A DNA stretch of 64,000 nt. Origin: Paenibacillus luteus. Lineage in GTDB: Bacteria > Bacillota > Bacilli > Paenibacillales > Paenibacillaceae. The stretch covers positions 62,001 to 126,000 of the forward strand of contig NZ_SKCD01000007.1 in NCBI RefSeq assembly GCF_006542765.1. The letters run 5' to 3'. This document shows, piece after piece, positions 26,381-35,072 of the stretch. The notes under the pieces are model-generated. The model worked only from the letters and a program-made list of their open reading frames with translations, was not told the origin of the DNA and did not search any database. Every line of letters begins with the position of its first letter. The first letter of the stretch is position 1. Both the position numbers and the translations under genes were made by a program.

Positions 26381-27331
26381 TTAATACACGCCTTCCTCGC
26401 CCATCTTCTTAGCCAGCCGGTTCGCTGCCATGACAAGCACGAGCCCAATAAACGATTTGAAGAAGCCGATCGCGGTGCTGTAGCTGAACTGACCTTGCCG
26501 CAGCCCTGCCGTATACACATAGGTATCGATAATTTCAGCAACATCCCGATTCATGGAATTCAGCAGCAGATAGACATGCTCGAAGCCCAGCTCCAGCACA
26601 TCGCCTATTTTCAAAATGAGCAAAATAATGATGACGCTTCGGATCGCCGGCAGCGTAATATGCCACACCTGCCTGAGCCGGCCGGCACCGTCCATACGTG
26701 CTGCCTCATACAAGCCCGGATCAACAGAGGCGATGGCCGCCAAATATATAATCGTTCCCCAACCCGCTTCCCGCCAGATGACCTGAATGATATACGTTGG
26801 CCTGAACCACTCGGGACTGAGCAGGAAATTGACTTTTTCGAATCCAAAATACGCAAGCAGCTCATTCACAATTCCGCCGTCCGACGTCAGCATCACGAAG
26901 CTGATCGACACGATAATGACCCATGACATAAAGTGAGGCAAATAAACAAGCGTCTGAAACGTTCTTTTGAAAAAAGATAACCGTACCTCATTCAGCATTA
27001 ACGCCAAAATAATCGGAACCGGAAAAAAGAATAATAAATTCATGCCAAACAACAACAGCGTATTCGTCAATATGTTCAAAAAGTCAGGCTCGGTGAACAA
27101 ACGCTCGAAATGCTTAAGGCCGACCCAATCGCTTCCGCCAATCCCCTTGAAAGGCTTATAATCTTGGAAAGCAATTGCAAGACCTAACATTGGAATATAC
27201 TTGAAAATAATAAAATAGAACACTCCCGGCAGCAGCATGACATAGAGCCATTTATTTTTCCATAGACGCTTTTTAAGCTCGCTAGTTCGAGGCTGTGGTA
27301 CCCTTGCCTGCTGAATAACCGTTTCCTGCAT
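26381..27331 (-). CDS. Carbohydrate ABC permease (LplB-like)
   Basis: A 316-aa permease. An N-terminal cytoplasmic stretch is followed by WLYVMLLPGVFYFIIFKYIP, the usual LplB start region, then AIAFQDYKPFKGI and the EAA loop LYEAARMDGAGRLRQVWHI. The ATG at 27331 has AAAGGAAG eight bases upstream; a longer frame begins 22 codons earlier without support. A 97-base gap separates it from the lipoprotein gene. Confidence 0.9.
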   Translation of the reverse strand: MQETVIQQARVPQPRTSELKKRLWKNKWLYVMLLPGVFYFIIFKYIPMLGLAIAFQDYKPFKGIGGSDWVGLKHFERLFTEPDFLNILTNTLLLFGMNLLFFFPVPIILALMLNEVRLSFFKRTFQTLVYLPHFMSWVIIVSISFVMLTSDGGIVNELLAYFGFEKVNFLLSPEWFRPTYIIQVIWREAGWGTIIYLAAIASVDPGLYEAARMDGAGRLRQVWHITLPAIRSVIIILLILKIGDVLELGFEHVYLLLNSMNRDVAEIIDTYVYTAGLRQGQFSYSTAIGFFKSFIGLVLVMAANRLAKKMGEEGVY

Positions 27332-27427
27332 ACGGGATCTTCCTTTCCACCGGAGGTTTTGGAGATTGCCCGGACGTCCGGACAATCTCCAAGGCATCGC
27401 TATTGTGCTTGCAGCAGGTGCTGCGTT

Positions 27428-28987
27428 CTATTTTTTGTAGGCTGCATTGTACTCTTCAATAATTTGAGCCCCGCCGCGTTTCTTCCAGTCCTCGACCGCT
27501 TTGTCGAACCCAGCCTTGTCGATCGAGCCGTAAATATATTTGTAAGTCGCGTCCTTGATCAAATCCTGCAGCCCTGTTCCTTTCTCCGTATACGTTGGCG
27601 AATCCAGCGCCGCAGTAGGGTCGGCTACCGCTATCTTCTCGTTTTCCACGATGAGCTGCTCCGCATGAATACGGGCAGGAAGCTCATGAAAACCCTCATA
27701 CATGCCGTTTGTTTCCGGCTCGCCGATGACGCTGTCCTTGTAGCCTTTCACCTCGCGCTCAGTCAGCTCTTTATCTGAAGAAGCTTTAGCTTTGCCATCT
27801 ACGACTGTGTAATGAGTGCCTTCAATTCCCCAGTACATCACGTTGGATACTTCCGGTGTCATCAGCTTGTCGAAGAATGCCAAAATCTTTTTCAATTCTC
27901 CTTCATCTTTAATTGCAGATTTAGGGAACAGCGCTACATTGTTGTAGCCAGGAATCGACCAAGAGGCCAATTGTCCTTGAGGACCGGCAATCATGCTGTG
28001 CGTATCAACGACGGCTGTCGGTACGTTTTTGACCAAATCCTTCACAAGGGAATCGACATCCTGCATGGAGCCGATATAGACACCAGCCTTGCCGCTTGTA
28101 AACATGTTGACTTGATCGGTTTTGCTTGTCGCTGCAAAATCCACGTTCATCGCCTTGGCATCACGAATTTTTTTGATATAATCCATCGTTGCCGTATATT
28201 CAGGAGTCGTAAAATCAGGTACGAGTTGGCCGTCTCTCTCCCCCCAACCGTTCGGAGTGCCGAACCATGCGGATGCCGTTTTAAATGCGCCATAGATAAG
28301 ATCATTCCGGTCAGCCAAACCAATCGTATCCGGCTTGCCATTTCCGTCCGGATCGCCCGTTGTAAATTTCTCCATCATGGCAAACAGCTCATCTACATTG
28401 GCCGGTGCGGCAATGTCCAGCTTATCCGCCCAATCCTTGCGGTAAATAATGCCTTGGCGAGCGAGTGGCCTGCCGATATACACCGAGTACAGCTTGCCGT
28501 CCACCTTCGTATTGTTCAAAATCTCTTCCTTAAGCTTGCCTAGGTTTGGGAACTCGCTCAAATACGGCCCGATTTCCCAGAACTGTCCTTCGCGGATCGC
28601 TTCTTTCATTTGTACGAAGGTCGCCTGATTTTTCAGATACGTTACCTGCGGCAGCGAGCCTGTAGCGAAGGAAGCATTCAGCTTCTCTTCGTACGTGTCT
28701 GCAGGGAAGAACTGGTAAGTAAGCTTCGTATTTGTCAGCTTCTCCAGCTCATTCTTAATCGTATTTGGTGGAGTCTCCGCAATATTAAGCGGAAGCATGA
28801 TCGTAATTTCTGTAGGTTTCTCCGCTTCTGCCGGCTTGGCCGTCTCTTCTGTCTTTGCGCCGGTGTCGTTGCTTGGTGCCGTTGAAGGATTGTTGCTGCC
28901 GCCCTTGTTGCCACCTGAGCAAGCTGCCAGCAATAAGCTAAATGTCAAAACCATGCCCATCAGAATCGAAAACGATTTTTTCTTCAT
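27428..28987 (-). CDS. LplA-like oligosaccharide-binding lipoprotein
   Basis: A 519-aa family 1 solute-binding lipoprotein with lipobox LLAACSGG (Cys23), a low-complexity Ser/Asn/Thr linker and a large binding domain. The calcium-like loop GDPDGNGKPDTIGLADR is typical of the LplA/YtcQ group. It is the first gene of the operon lipoprotein-LplB-LplC-GH105, which together bind, import and trim rhamnogalacturonan oligosaccharides. An inverted repeat lies 70-125 bases upstream. Paralogous to the protein at 29727-31244. Confidence 0.92.
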   Translation of the reverse strand: MKKKSFSILMGMVLTFSLLLAACSGGNKGGSNNPSTAPSNDTGAKTEETAKPAEAEKPTEITIMLPLNIAETPPNTIKNELEKLTNTKLTYQFFPADTYEEKLNASFATGSLPQVTYLKNQATFVQMKEAIREGQFWEIGPYLSEFPNLGKLKEEILNNTKVDGKLYSVYIGRPLARQGIIYRKDWADKLDIAAPANVDELFAMMEKFTTGDPDGNGKPDTIGLADRNDLIYGAFKTASAWFGTPNGWGERDGQLVPDFTTPEYTATMDYIKKIRDAKAMNVDFAATSKTDQVNMFTSGKAGVYIGSMQDVDSLVKDLVKNVPTAVVDTHSMIAGPQGQLASWSIPGYNNVALFPKSAIKDEGELKKILAFFDKLMTPEVSNVMYWGIEGTHYTVVDGKAKASSDKELTEREVKGYKDSVIGEPETNGMYEGFHELPARIHAEQLIVENEKIAVADPTAALDSPTYTEKGTGLQDLIKDATYKYIYGSIDKAGFDKAVEDWKKRGGAQIIEEYNAAYKK

Positions 28988-29057
28988 ACAGCGTTGACCT
29001 CCATCTACGATTTGGTTGCTACGCCTTCAAGCTACCATGCCAATGGGCGATGCCGAA

Positions 29058-29112
29058 ATAATCATTCCCTCATATCACCCGCTTTCGGCGACGTATCTGA
29101 TGGAATGATTAT
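29058..29112. promoter_or_regulatory. Inverted repeat upstream of the lplA-like gene
   Basis: ATAATCATTCC (29058-29068) and GGAATGATTAT (29102-29112) are perfectly complementary with a 33-base spacer that includes CCGC/GCGG-type pairing. The half-site resembles the one at 31293, in front of the paralogous lipoprotein and the AraC regulator, so both may bind that regulator. Alternatively it folds in the 5-prime leader RNA. Confidence 0.45.
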
Positions 29113-29185
29113 GGCTGAAGAAGATGACACCCACACTTGCACATACTTATATTCATGTTCGTCCAAGTGGATTTGATGACAACGC

Positions 29186-29213
29186 AAAAAGGGTGAAGAT
29201 CGCTCTTCACCCT
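29186..29213 (-). terminator. Terminator of the 60-aa gene
   Basis: GGGTGAAGA and TCTTCACCC with a four-base loop and a minus-strand T5 tail. Confidence 0.85.
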
Positions 29214-29237
29214 CGGTTAATGTTCACTGCTATATGT

Positions 29238-29420
29238 TTATTTCCATGCGGAAACTTTTATCCTTTTATACTTTCGAACGAACCTTCTCTCGAGCTTCTT
29301 AAAGAAACCTTGGCTTTTTTTCTCCTCCTGAATGTTTTGAATGCCTCTGATAAGCAATCGGTATCTCCACTCATCGTCATGGCTAAACTTATGTATTTCT
29401 TTGAAAATTTCCGTTTTCAT
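29238..29420 (-). CDS. Small basic protein, 60 aa
   Basis: A 60-aa hydrophilic protein with a Lys/Arg-rich C-terminal half (KKLERRFVRKYKRIKVS) and no membrane segment; no family recognised. GGAG lies 11-14 bases before the ATG, an AT-rich promoter-like stretch lies further upstream, and a clean terminator follows 24 bases after the stop. This supports a real monocistronic gene between the two lipoprotein genes. Confidence 0.6.
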   Translation of the reverse strand: MKTEIFKEIHKFSHDDEWRYRLLIRGIQNIQEEKKSQGFFKKLERRFVRKYKRIKVSAWK

Positions 29421-29644
29421 TTCAAGTCACACTCCATGTTGTCTAGATTAGGATATAGGATGAATTACTTACATTATCTTTATTATATAAAATGCCACTG
29501 TACATTTTCTGAACAAATTTCGATTAAATGAGACAAAAGTATCATTATAATAACATATATCGACTTATGATATGCAACTTAATACTCATAATATGTCATT
29601 AGTCCCGACTCGCATTCATTTGCTCCATCCAAATTGGCAAGAAA

Positions 29645-29697
29645 AAAAAGAGCAATCGTCCTGCCCTAACGGACAGCCAGACTCCTCTTTTTTTTGC
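29645..29697 (-). terminator. Probable terminator of the second lipoprotein gene
   Basis: AAAAAAGAG and CTCTTTTTT flank an inner GTCC/GGAC hairpin; read on the minus strand it ends in a T-run just after the stop at 29727. The outer stem is A-T only and so less certain. Confidence 0.6.
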
Positions 29698-29726
29698 TCA
29701 ACCGAAGCTGCTGTTCAAATGAAACC

Positions 29727-31244
29727 TTATTCCCTCTTAAAGTAGGCATCCGTATACTCAGCCATCATCTGGCTGCCGCCACTGCGCTTCCAGCGGTCAA
29801 CCTCCTGATAGAAGCCATCAGCACTAATTTGGCCAAGTATATATTTGTAGGTAGCATCGGAGATGATTTTGTTCAGCTCCATGCTCTTCTCATCGTACGT
29901 CTTGGATTCCAGACCAATCGTCGGATCTTTAACGATAAACTTATTATTGTCCGCACTTAGACGATCCGCCAGCTCCCACATGGACTCCTTCTCAGCTACC
30001 TTTAACAGGTTAGGGTTGCTTAGATCTGCAATCATGAGTGGATAGAGCGCATTTACCTCCGTTACACGAAGCTGCGAGGTTGCTTCGGGAAGCTGAACCT
30101 GCTCACCACTCAGCGTATAATGCTTTCCTTCAATTCCGTATCGCATCAGATTAGAAAGCTCTTTGTCCATGGTGCGGTCGAAGAAGGCAAGCTGCTCCAG
30201 CAATTCCGCTTCCGTACGGATCGCCTTTTTCGAGAATAAATAAAGACCGTTATAGTTAGGTATCGACCATATATGGAAACCGCCGGGTCCTTGGATTCTG
30301 TTCACCAGCGTGAAGCGAGCCTTCGGATTAATCTGCTTTGCCTCGTCTGACAGACGCTGCACATCGGTCATGCTTCCAATATAAACGCCCGCAGCTCCGC
30401 GGATAATTTGGTCCCGCTGCATATCTTTGCTCGTTACCGCAAAATCCGCGTTCATCAGCTTCTCATCATACAGCCGCTTCATGAAGTTCATCGTCTCCAG
30501 ATAAGGTGCGGTTTCAAACTCCGGAATGACCTTCTTGTCTACGATACCCCAATTGTTGGGCGTACCGAAATAAGAGCTTAGCGTCTTAAATGCGCCGAAC
30601 ACCAAGTCATTGCGATCCGCCAGCCCAACCGTATCCTGCTGGCCGTTGCCATCCGGGTCGCTCAGCGTAAACTGCTTAATGACCTCATAGAGGTCTTCAA
30701 GTGTTTCTGGCTTGTTCAGCTTTAGAGTGTCAAGCCAATCCTCCCTAATAATAATGCCTTGCCTCGATGAAGGACGTTCCGTATATAATCCAAAGACCTG
30801 CCCATCAATAGCAGCTTGTTCAAGTATATCCGCGTCCAGATGCCTTAAATTCGGGAATCTCTCCAAATAGGAGCCAATCTCCCAAAACGAGCCGGAGCGT
30901 ATTGCATTTTTCACAAAAATATAGTCCGTATGCTTCACGAACGTCGCCTTCTTCAATGAGTTTGTGGACAACGCCGTATTCATTTTATCTGTATAAATGC
31001 CGTCGGGAACCCAATTGATATCCAGTTTCACTTTCGCTAAAACTTCGACTTCCGCAATAATTTCTTGACTTGGCGGGTGGGGAAAATGCAGCGGCGCCAT
31101 AATGGAAATGACGGGTAAGCTGCTGCTTCCGTTCTTGTTCCCAGCGGTAGATGAGGCACAGGAGGAGCATAGAAAGAGAATAAGCAGCACAGCGAGAATA
31201 CGTACGATAAGAGCTGGCCTTGCATGTGAAGAATCATTTCCCAA
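29727..31244 (-). CDS. Second LplA/YtcQ-like binding lipoprotein (orphan)
   Basis: A 505-aa paralogue of the lipoprotein at 27428-28987, sharing the SDPDGNGQQDTVGLADR loop, FGAFKTLSSYFGTPNNWG and KEMSN-type segments. The start is TTG at 31244 with AAGGAGG seven bases upstream; an upstream ATG would put a charged stretch ahead of the signal peptide. The lipobox is unusual: LFLCSSC, with Cys29 the likely lipidated residue and Cys at position -3. No permease genes adjoin it, so it probably feeds the LplB/LplC permeases encoded downstream. It is divergent from the YtdP-like regulator. Confidence 0.85.
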   Translation of the reverse strand: MGNDSSHARPALIVRILAVLLILFLCSSCASSTAGNKNGSSSLPVISIMAPLHFPHPPSQEIIAEVEVLAKVKLDINWVPDGIYTDKMNTALSTNSLKKATFVKHTDYIFVKNAIRSGSFWEIGSYLERFPNLRHLDADILEQAAIDGQVFGLYTERPSSRQGIIIREDWLDTLKLNKPETLEDLYEVIKQFTLSDPDGNGQQDTVGLADRNDLVFGAFKTLSSYFGTPNNWGIVDKKVIPEFETAPYLETMNFMKRLYDEKLMNADFAVTSKDMQRDQIIRGAAGVYIGSMTDVQRLSDEAKQINPKARFTLVNRIQGPGGFHIWSIPNYNGLYLFSKKAIRTEAELLEQLAFFDRTMDKELSNLMRYGIEGKHYTLSGEQVQLPEATSQLRVTEVNALYPLMIADLSNPNLLKVAEKESMWELADRLSADNNKFIVKDPTIGLESKTYDEKSMELNKIISDATYKYILGQISADGFYQEVDRWKRSGGSQMMAEYTDAYFKRE

Positions 31245-31292
31245 CGGTAATCCTCCTTGTGTTATCAGCCTTTTCTCCTCATAATCTAAGGA

Positions 31293-31319
31293 AATGATCA
31301 TCTGCAAGCCAGATGATTA
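31293..31319. promoter_or_regulatory. Operator-like palindrome between orphan lipoprotein and YtdP-like gene
   Basis: ATCATCTG (31297-31304), spacer CAAGC, CAGATGAT (31310-31317), extended by AT-rich flanks to AATGATCATCTG and CAGATGATTATT. A position in a 146-base divergent gap fits an operator for the adjacent AraC-type regulator. Confidence 0.55.
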
Positions 31320-31390
31320 TTGCTCAAAATGTATGCGTTTACTAAAATAAAGCTAATGCTCTCTCATTCCCAGATAAGGTGTTGATAGCT

Positions 31391-33694
31391 GTGCGGTCCT
31401 TAACCTTTTTAAGCAAAATGACGATCTACGGCTTTCTGCTCAGCACGCTTCCGGTTATTTTTATTGGCGCCTTCTCTTACGCAACTTCCTCCAACGAAAT
31501 CCAGAAAAATGTAAACTCAGGAAAAATGCAGCTGATTATGCAAATTAATTCAAATGTAGAGCAGAAATTGACGACTGTCAACCATACGCTAAATCAGGTC
31601 ATTAACTCGACGGTACTGAAAAAAGCGATGAACCAGCCATTAACGGTTAATGAGTTTGTCATGTACGACGACCTTAGAAGTGAAATTCGGCATATGCAAT
31701 CCTTCGACACCAAGCTCGAGGATGTGGTGCTGATCAATGAGCGCCATAACTGGATGATTAAAAACTCGGGTCTCTATTCCTTCGAACAGTATGCTTATTA
31801 TGAACAGCTATCCGGTTTGATGCAAGTCCCTGAAGGCACCACTTGGGTACTGAATCCGTCCAAATGGTTTTATAGCGAGGAAGCCGCGGGCAGCGAAGCC
31901 TGCGCCTACAGCATCAGCCTCGTCAAGAAGCTGCCGACGAACGGGCTTGAAAAGTACGGCTTGGCACTTGCCAATATCCCGACCTGCAGCCTGCAGGAGC
32001 TGCTCGACAATAAGGGGGATCATTTCTCCAATATAATGATTCTGGATGATCAAAACCGTATTTTGCTGGACCAGGATCAATCCCTGATTGGCAAGCCGGT
32101 AGCCGTAAGCGGAATAATGCCCGAGCAATTGGACGAATCCTCCGGTCAATTCACGACTGCTGTGGAGCAAAATAATTACTCCGTAACCTACTTCCGCTCC
32201 GAGCTTAACGGCTGGACTTATTTATCGACGACCTCCATCTCCGCCATGACGAAGGAATCCAACAAAATCGGCACGTACACTCTCTACGTATGCCTGTTTA
32301 TGCTGCTCCTATCTATGCTTCTAGCTTGGATCGGCTCACGCCGCATGTACTCGCCCATCCAACTGCTGCTGAACCAGATCGGTGAACGTCCAACGGATAT
32401 TCGGAAGCGGAAAACCAATGAGTTCCAAGCGATCGGCGAGCGTGTCGCGCATCTCTTCCAGTCTAAGACCGAGCTGGAGAAGGAAGTACATCAACACCTC
32501 CAGCAGGTACGCACTTTCTTCTTTATGAAAGCCTTCCAGGGGACGGTCAAGCCTAGTGAAATTTCCGAGCGGCTAGAGCAATTCGGCTACAGCCAGCAGT
32601 TCAAAGCGTGGAGAACGATGGCGGCCATTACACTCCAAATTGATTTTCCCGATCACAGCCGCTACTCCAAAAACGACCTGGAGCTGCTGCTTTTTGCCGT
32701 GCATAACATGCTTGAGGAGCTCATCCCATCCGATCAGCGCCTTGCGCCTATAATTATGGATCAAACGATCGTCACGATTATCGGAAGCGCAGAGCCCGAT
32801 GCCGAGGCTTTCCATAATGCTAAATACGCAATAACCGAGCATCTTCAACAGCAGATTACAAGCTATTTGAACGTTCAGGTCAGCATCGGCATGAGCCTCC
32901 CGTTTTCTTCCTTCTCTTCTCTTCCTATCGCTTATAGGGAAGGGCTTGAAGCGCTCAAGCATCGGATCAAATTAGGCGAGGGCATCATCATCCAGTATGA
33001 GAACGTGAACGAGGGCAAACATTATTTGAATCTCAACTATCCAGCCCATCTGGAGAATGAGCTTATGGATGCGATCAAGCTCGCCGACAAAGACAGGTCG
33101 AAGGAGCTGCTTCGCGTTTTCTTGCAAGCCGTATTTGCGATTGAATTGTCACCGCAGGAATACCAAATCCCCCTTGCCCGGCTGCTCAATAACCTGCTGA
33201 TTATTATGCAAGAATCCGGTGTCAGCTTAACTCAGATCCACCCCATGAAGGGGTCACTGCTGGAGGAGCTGCTGGAGCTTCATACCACGGCGGAGATTGA
33301 AGACTGGTTCTGGACTAGGGTCGTTTATCCGATGATTAAAATTTTCAAGGACCGTCAAGAAGCGCAATACCATAACATTTCCGAGAAAATAATCGATCTT
33401 GTGCAGCACCAATACGATACCGATCTCACGCTGGAAGAATGCGCCTCACGCCTTCATTATAATGCGAACTACTTGAGCAGCGTTTTCCGCAAGGAAACGG
33501 GTTATTCGTTCAGCGAATATTTGACGATTTACCGTTTCCAGATGGCAAAGAGATGGCTGGAAGACAGCGAAATGCCCATTAAGGACATTGCCGCCAAGCT
33601 TTGCTACAACAATTCACAAAATTTCATTCGCTCCTTCCGTAAACAGGAAGGGATGACGCCTGGGCAATACCGCTATAAAAAACGGAACGGATAA
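31391..33694 (+). CDS. Membrane-bound AraC-family regulator (YtdP-like)
   Basis: A one-component regulator of about 767 aa: a TM segment at about 7-32, an extracellular Cache-like sensor, a second TM near 300, a long cytoplasmic region and a C-terminal AraC DNA-binding domain (last 100 residues) with LTLEECASRLHYNANYLSSV and the FRKETGYSFSEYL and IRSFRKQEGMTPGQYR segments. Size and layout match Bacillus YtdP, also linked to ytcP/ytcQ. The start is uncertain: GTG 31391 has AAGGTG nine bases upstream; GTG 31379 is possible. It probably senses pectin-derived sugar outside the cell and activates the divergent lipoprotein and the lpl operon. Confidence 0.85.
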   Translation: MRSLTFLSKMTIYGFLLSTLPVIFIGAFSYATSSNEIQKNVNSGKMQLIMQINSNVEQKLTTVNHTLNQVINSTVLKKAMNQPLTVNEFVMYDDLRSEIRHMQSFDTKLEDVVLINERHNWMIKNSGLYSFEQYAYYEQLSGLMQVPEGTTWVLNPSKWFYSEEAAGSEACAYSISLVKKLPTNGLEKYGLALANIPTCSLQELLDNKGDHFSNIMILDDQNRILLDQDQSLIGKPVAVSGIMPEQLDESSGQFTTAVEQNNYSVTYFRSELNGWTYLSTTSISAMTKESNKIGTYTLYVCLFMLLLSMLLAWIGSRRMYSPIQLLLNQIGERPTDIRKRKTNEFQAIGERVAHLFQSKTELEKEVHQHLQQVRTFFFMKAFQGTVKPSEISERLEQFGYSQQFKAWRTMAAITLQIDFPDHSRYSKNDLELLLFAVHNMLEELIPSDQRLAPIIMDQTIVTIIGSAEPDAEAFHNAKYAITEHLQQQITSYLNVQVSIGMSLPFSSFSSLPIAYREGLEALKHRIKLGEGIIIQYENVNEGKHYLNLNYPAHLENELMDAIKLADKDRSKELLRVFLQAVFAIELSPQEYQIPLARLLNNLLIIMQESGVSLTQIHPMKGSLLEELLELHTTAEIEDWFWTRVVYPMIKIFKDRQEAQYHNISEKIIDLVQHQYDTDLTLEECASRLHYNANYLSSVFRKETGYSFSEYLTIYRFQMAKRWLEDSEMPIKDIAAKLCYNNSQNFIRSFRKQEGMTPGQYRYKKRNG

Positions 33695-33760
33695 CCGATA
33701 AAGAGAGTACATGCTTTTGGAAAAAAATATGCTTTTAAATTTGAGTAGGAGGCTGTACAC

Positions 33761-34279
33761 ATGCCACAGAGACCGTCTAAAGAAGAATATTTGCCCTACT
33801 ATGAGCAATATATTGGCTTGGTTGGAGAAGAATCAATCATTGAAATTCTAACGAAACAGCTGACCAGCACGACTGAGCTGCTCTCTGACATTCCCGAACA
33901 GCAGTCAAACTATCGTTATGCTGAGGGAAAGTGGACGCTGAAAGAGGTTATCGGACATATCTCCGATAACGAGCGCGTCATGGCCTATCGCCTGCTTCGC
34001 ATTGCGCGTGGAGACCAAACGCCTCTTGCGGGCTATGACCAGGATGAATTTATGAACGGCTCCACGTTTCAGGATTGGACCTTGTCACAAATTATTGAGG
34101 ATTATATTTCTGTCCGCAAAGCTACGCTTGCGCTGTTGCGCGGTTTATCCGAAGTGGCATGGCAGCGTACCGGAACAGCGAACGATGCCCCGATCTCAGC
34201 CAGAGCTTTAGCTTATATTATTGCCGGACATGAGCTGCATCACTGGAAATTAATTCAAAGCAAATATTTGAGCCATTAA
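33761..34279 (+). CDS. DinB family protein
   Basis: A 172-aa four-helix-bundle protein of the DinB/YfiT superfamily. The three metal-binding histidines are expected in VIGHISDNERV and in the C-terminal AGHELHHWKLI. Members include thiol-dependent transferases and damage-inducible proteins; the reaction here is unknown. GGAGG precedes the ATG. Monocistronic in appearance. Confidence 0.88.
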   Translation: MPQRPSKEEYLPYYEQYIGLVGEESIIEILTKQLTSTTELLSDIPEQQSNYRYAEGKWTLKEVIGHISDNERVMAYRLLRIARGDQTPLAGYDQDEFMNGSTFQDWTLSQIIEDYISVRKATLALLRGLSEVAWQRTGTANDAPISARALAYIIAGHELHHWKLIQSKYLSH

Positions 34280-34372
34280 ACGTTGTCATCTAAGGAAATA
34301 AATATATATGTAAACTTACGCTTATGCTAAAATGGTTAACATATTCTTTTCAGCATAAGGAGCGGTAAAGTG

Positions 34373-34792
34373 ATGACAATTCGATTGCGCGGCCACCATC
34401 TGCTATGCCTTCTCGGTTTTCGGGGCATGGGGTATTCCGAGGATTTTTGCGCCAATATGACCATCATTTATGAAACGCTGCGTACCAAACCTGACACTGT
34501 GGTTGAAATTATAATAGGGCCGGATGACGTTTGCCAAGCCTATCCGCCGGATGAGTCCTACCATTGTGAAGGCACGGTTTATGGCCTAGATGAAGCTGTA
34601 CTTGCAAAGCTAAGACTTCGTGCAGGCGAGCGGGACAGTTGGCAGGCGATTTGCAGCCGCGTAGCTGCTGTTATGGTGCCTGAAGATATTAGCAGCCTCT
34701 GCACCACTTGCCCATGGGAGAAGTACGGTGTTTGCGCTGAAGGCGTTGGCCTTGTCGCTCAAGGCGTCCCTCTTCCCAAGGTAGGCGTTTAA
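34373..34792 (+). CDS. DUF1284 domain protein
   Basis: A 139-aa protein starting MTIRLRGHHLLCLLGFRGMG, the hallmark of DUF1284. It has several conserved cysteines, notably CTTCPWEKYGVC near the C-terminus, which could bind metal or an Fe-S cluster. Function unknown. AAGGAG precedes a GTG-ATG pair; I take the ATG. The terminator at 34851 follows. Confidence 0.85.
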   Translation: MTIRLRGHHLLCLLGFRGMGYSEDFCANMTIIYETLRTKPDTVVEIIIGPDDVCQAYPPDESYHCEGTVYGLDEAVLAKLRLRAGERDSWQAICSRVAAVMVPEDISSLCTTCPWEKYGVCAEGVGLVAQGVPLPKVGV

Positions 34793-34850
34793 TTTACAGT
34801 TGGATTTAGGGTACGTAGTACCCTACGTTTAAAGTAATTACCATCTGTCA

Positions 34851-34879
34851 AGGAGCCCTGATTGTCTGGGCTCTTTTTG
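34851..34879 (+). terminator. Terminator after the DUF1284 gene
   Basis: GAGCCC (34853-34858) with GGGCTC (34868-34873), followed by TTTTTG. A second hairpin, AGGGTAC-GTA-GTACCCT, lies at 34808-34824. Confidence 0.8.
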
Positions 34880-34969
34880 TTATTTAAATCAAAGGTAACA
34901 ATCGGTGGTCTAGTGATACTAATCCACGTTTAATACTCTCCTCTGGAATGGTTTGGATATCTCTTCTAT

Positions 34970-35072
34970 TAAATATCTTAGTCAATCAAAGAATCTGGTT
35001 ACAACCGCGACCCTAAAGAATGATCTACTCGCGCAGCCACCAATACGAAAAACTTTAGTTCAACTTATATAG
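34970..35072 (-). mobile_element. MITE-like repeat, truncated inverted copy C
   Basis: Read on the minus strand from 35072, CTATATAAGTTGAAC and the following 85 bases closely follow copy A (shared GAGTAGATCATTCTT, GGTCGCGGTTGTAACCA-like and TTCTTTGATTGACTAAGA). Similarity stops near 34970, so the right half is lost. The end of the element overlaps the 3-prime end of the SerRS gene. Confidence 0.7.

Noticed and set aside
29694-29960. Plus-strand frame overlapping the end of the second lipoprotein gene
   Set aside because: Antisense to a supported gene and no ribosome site.
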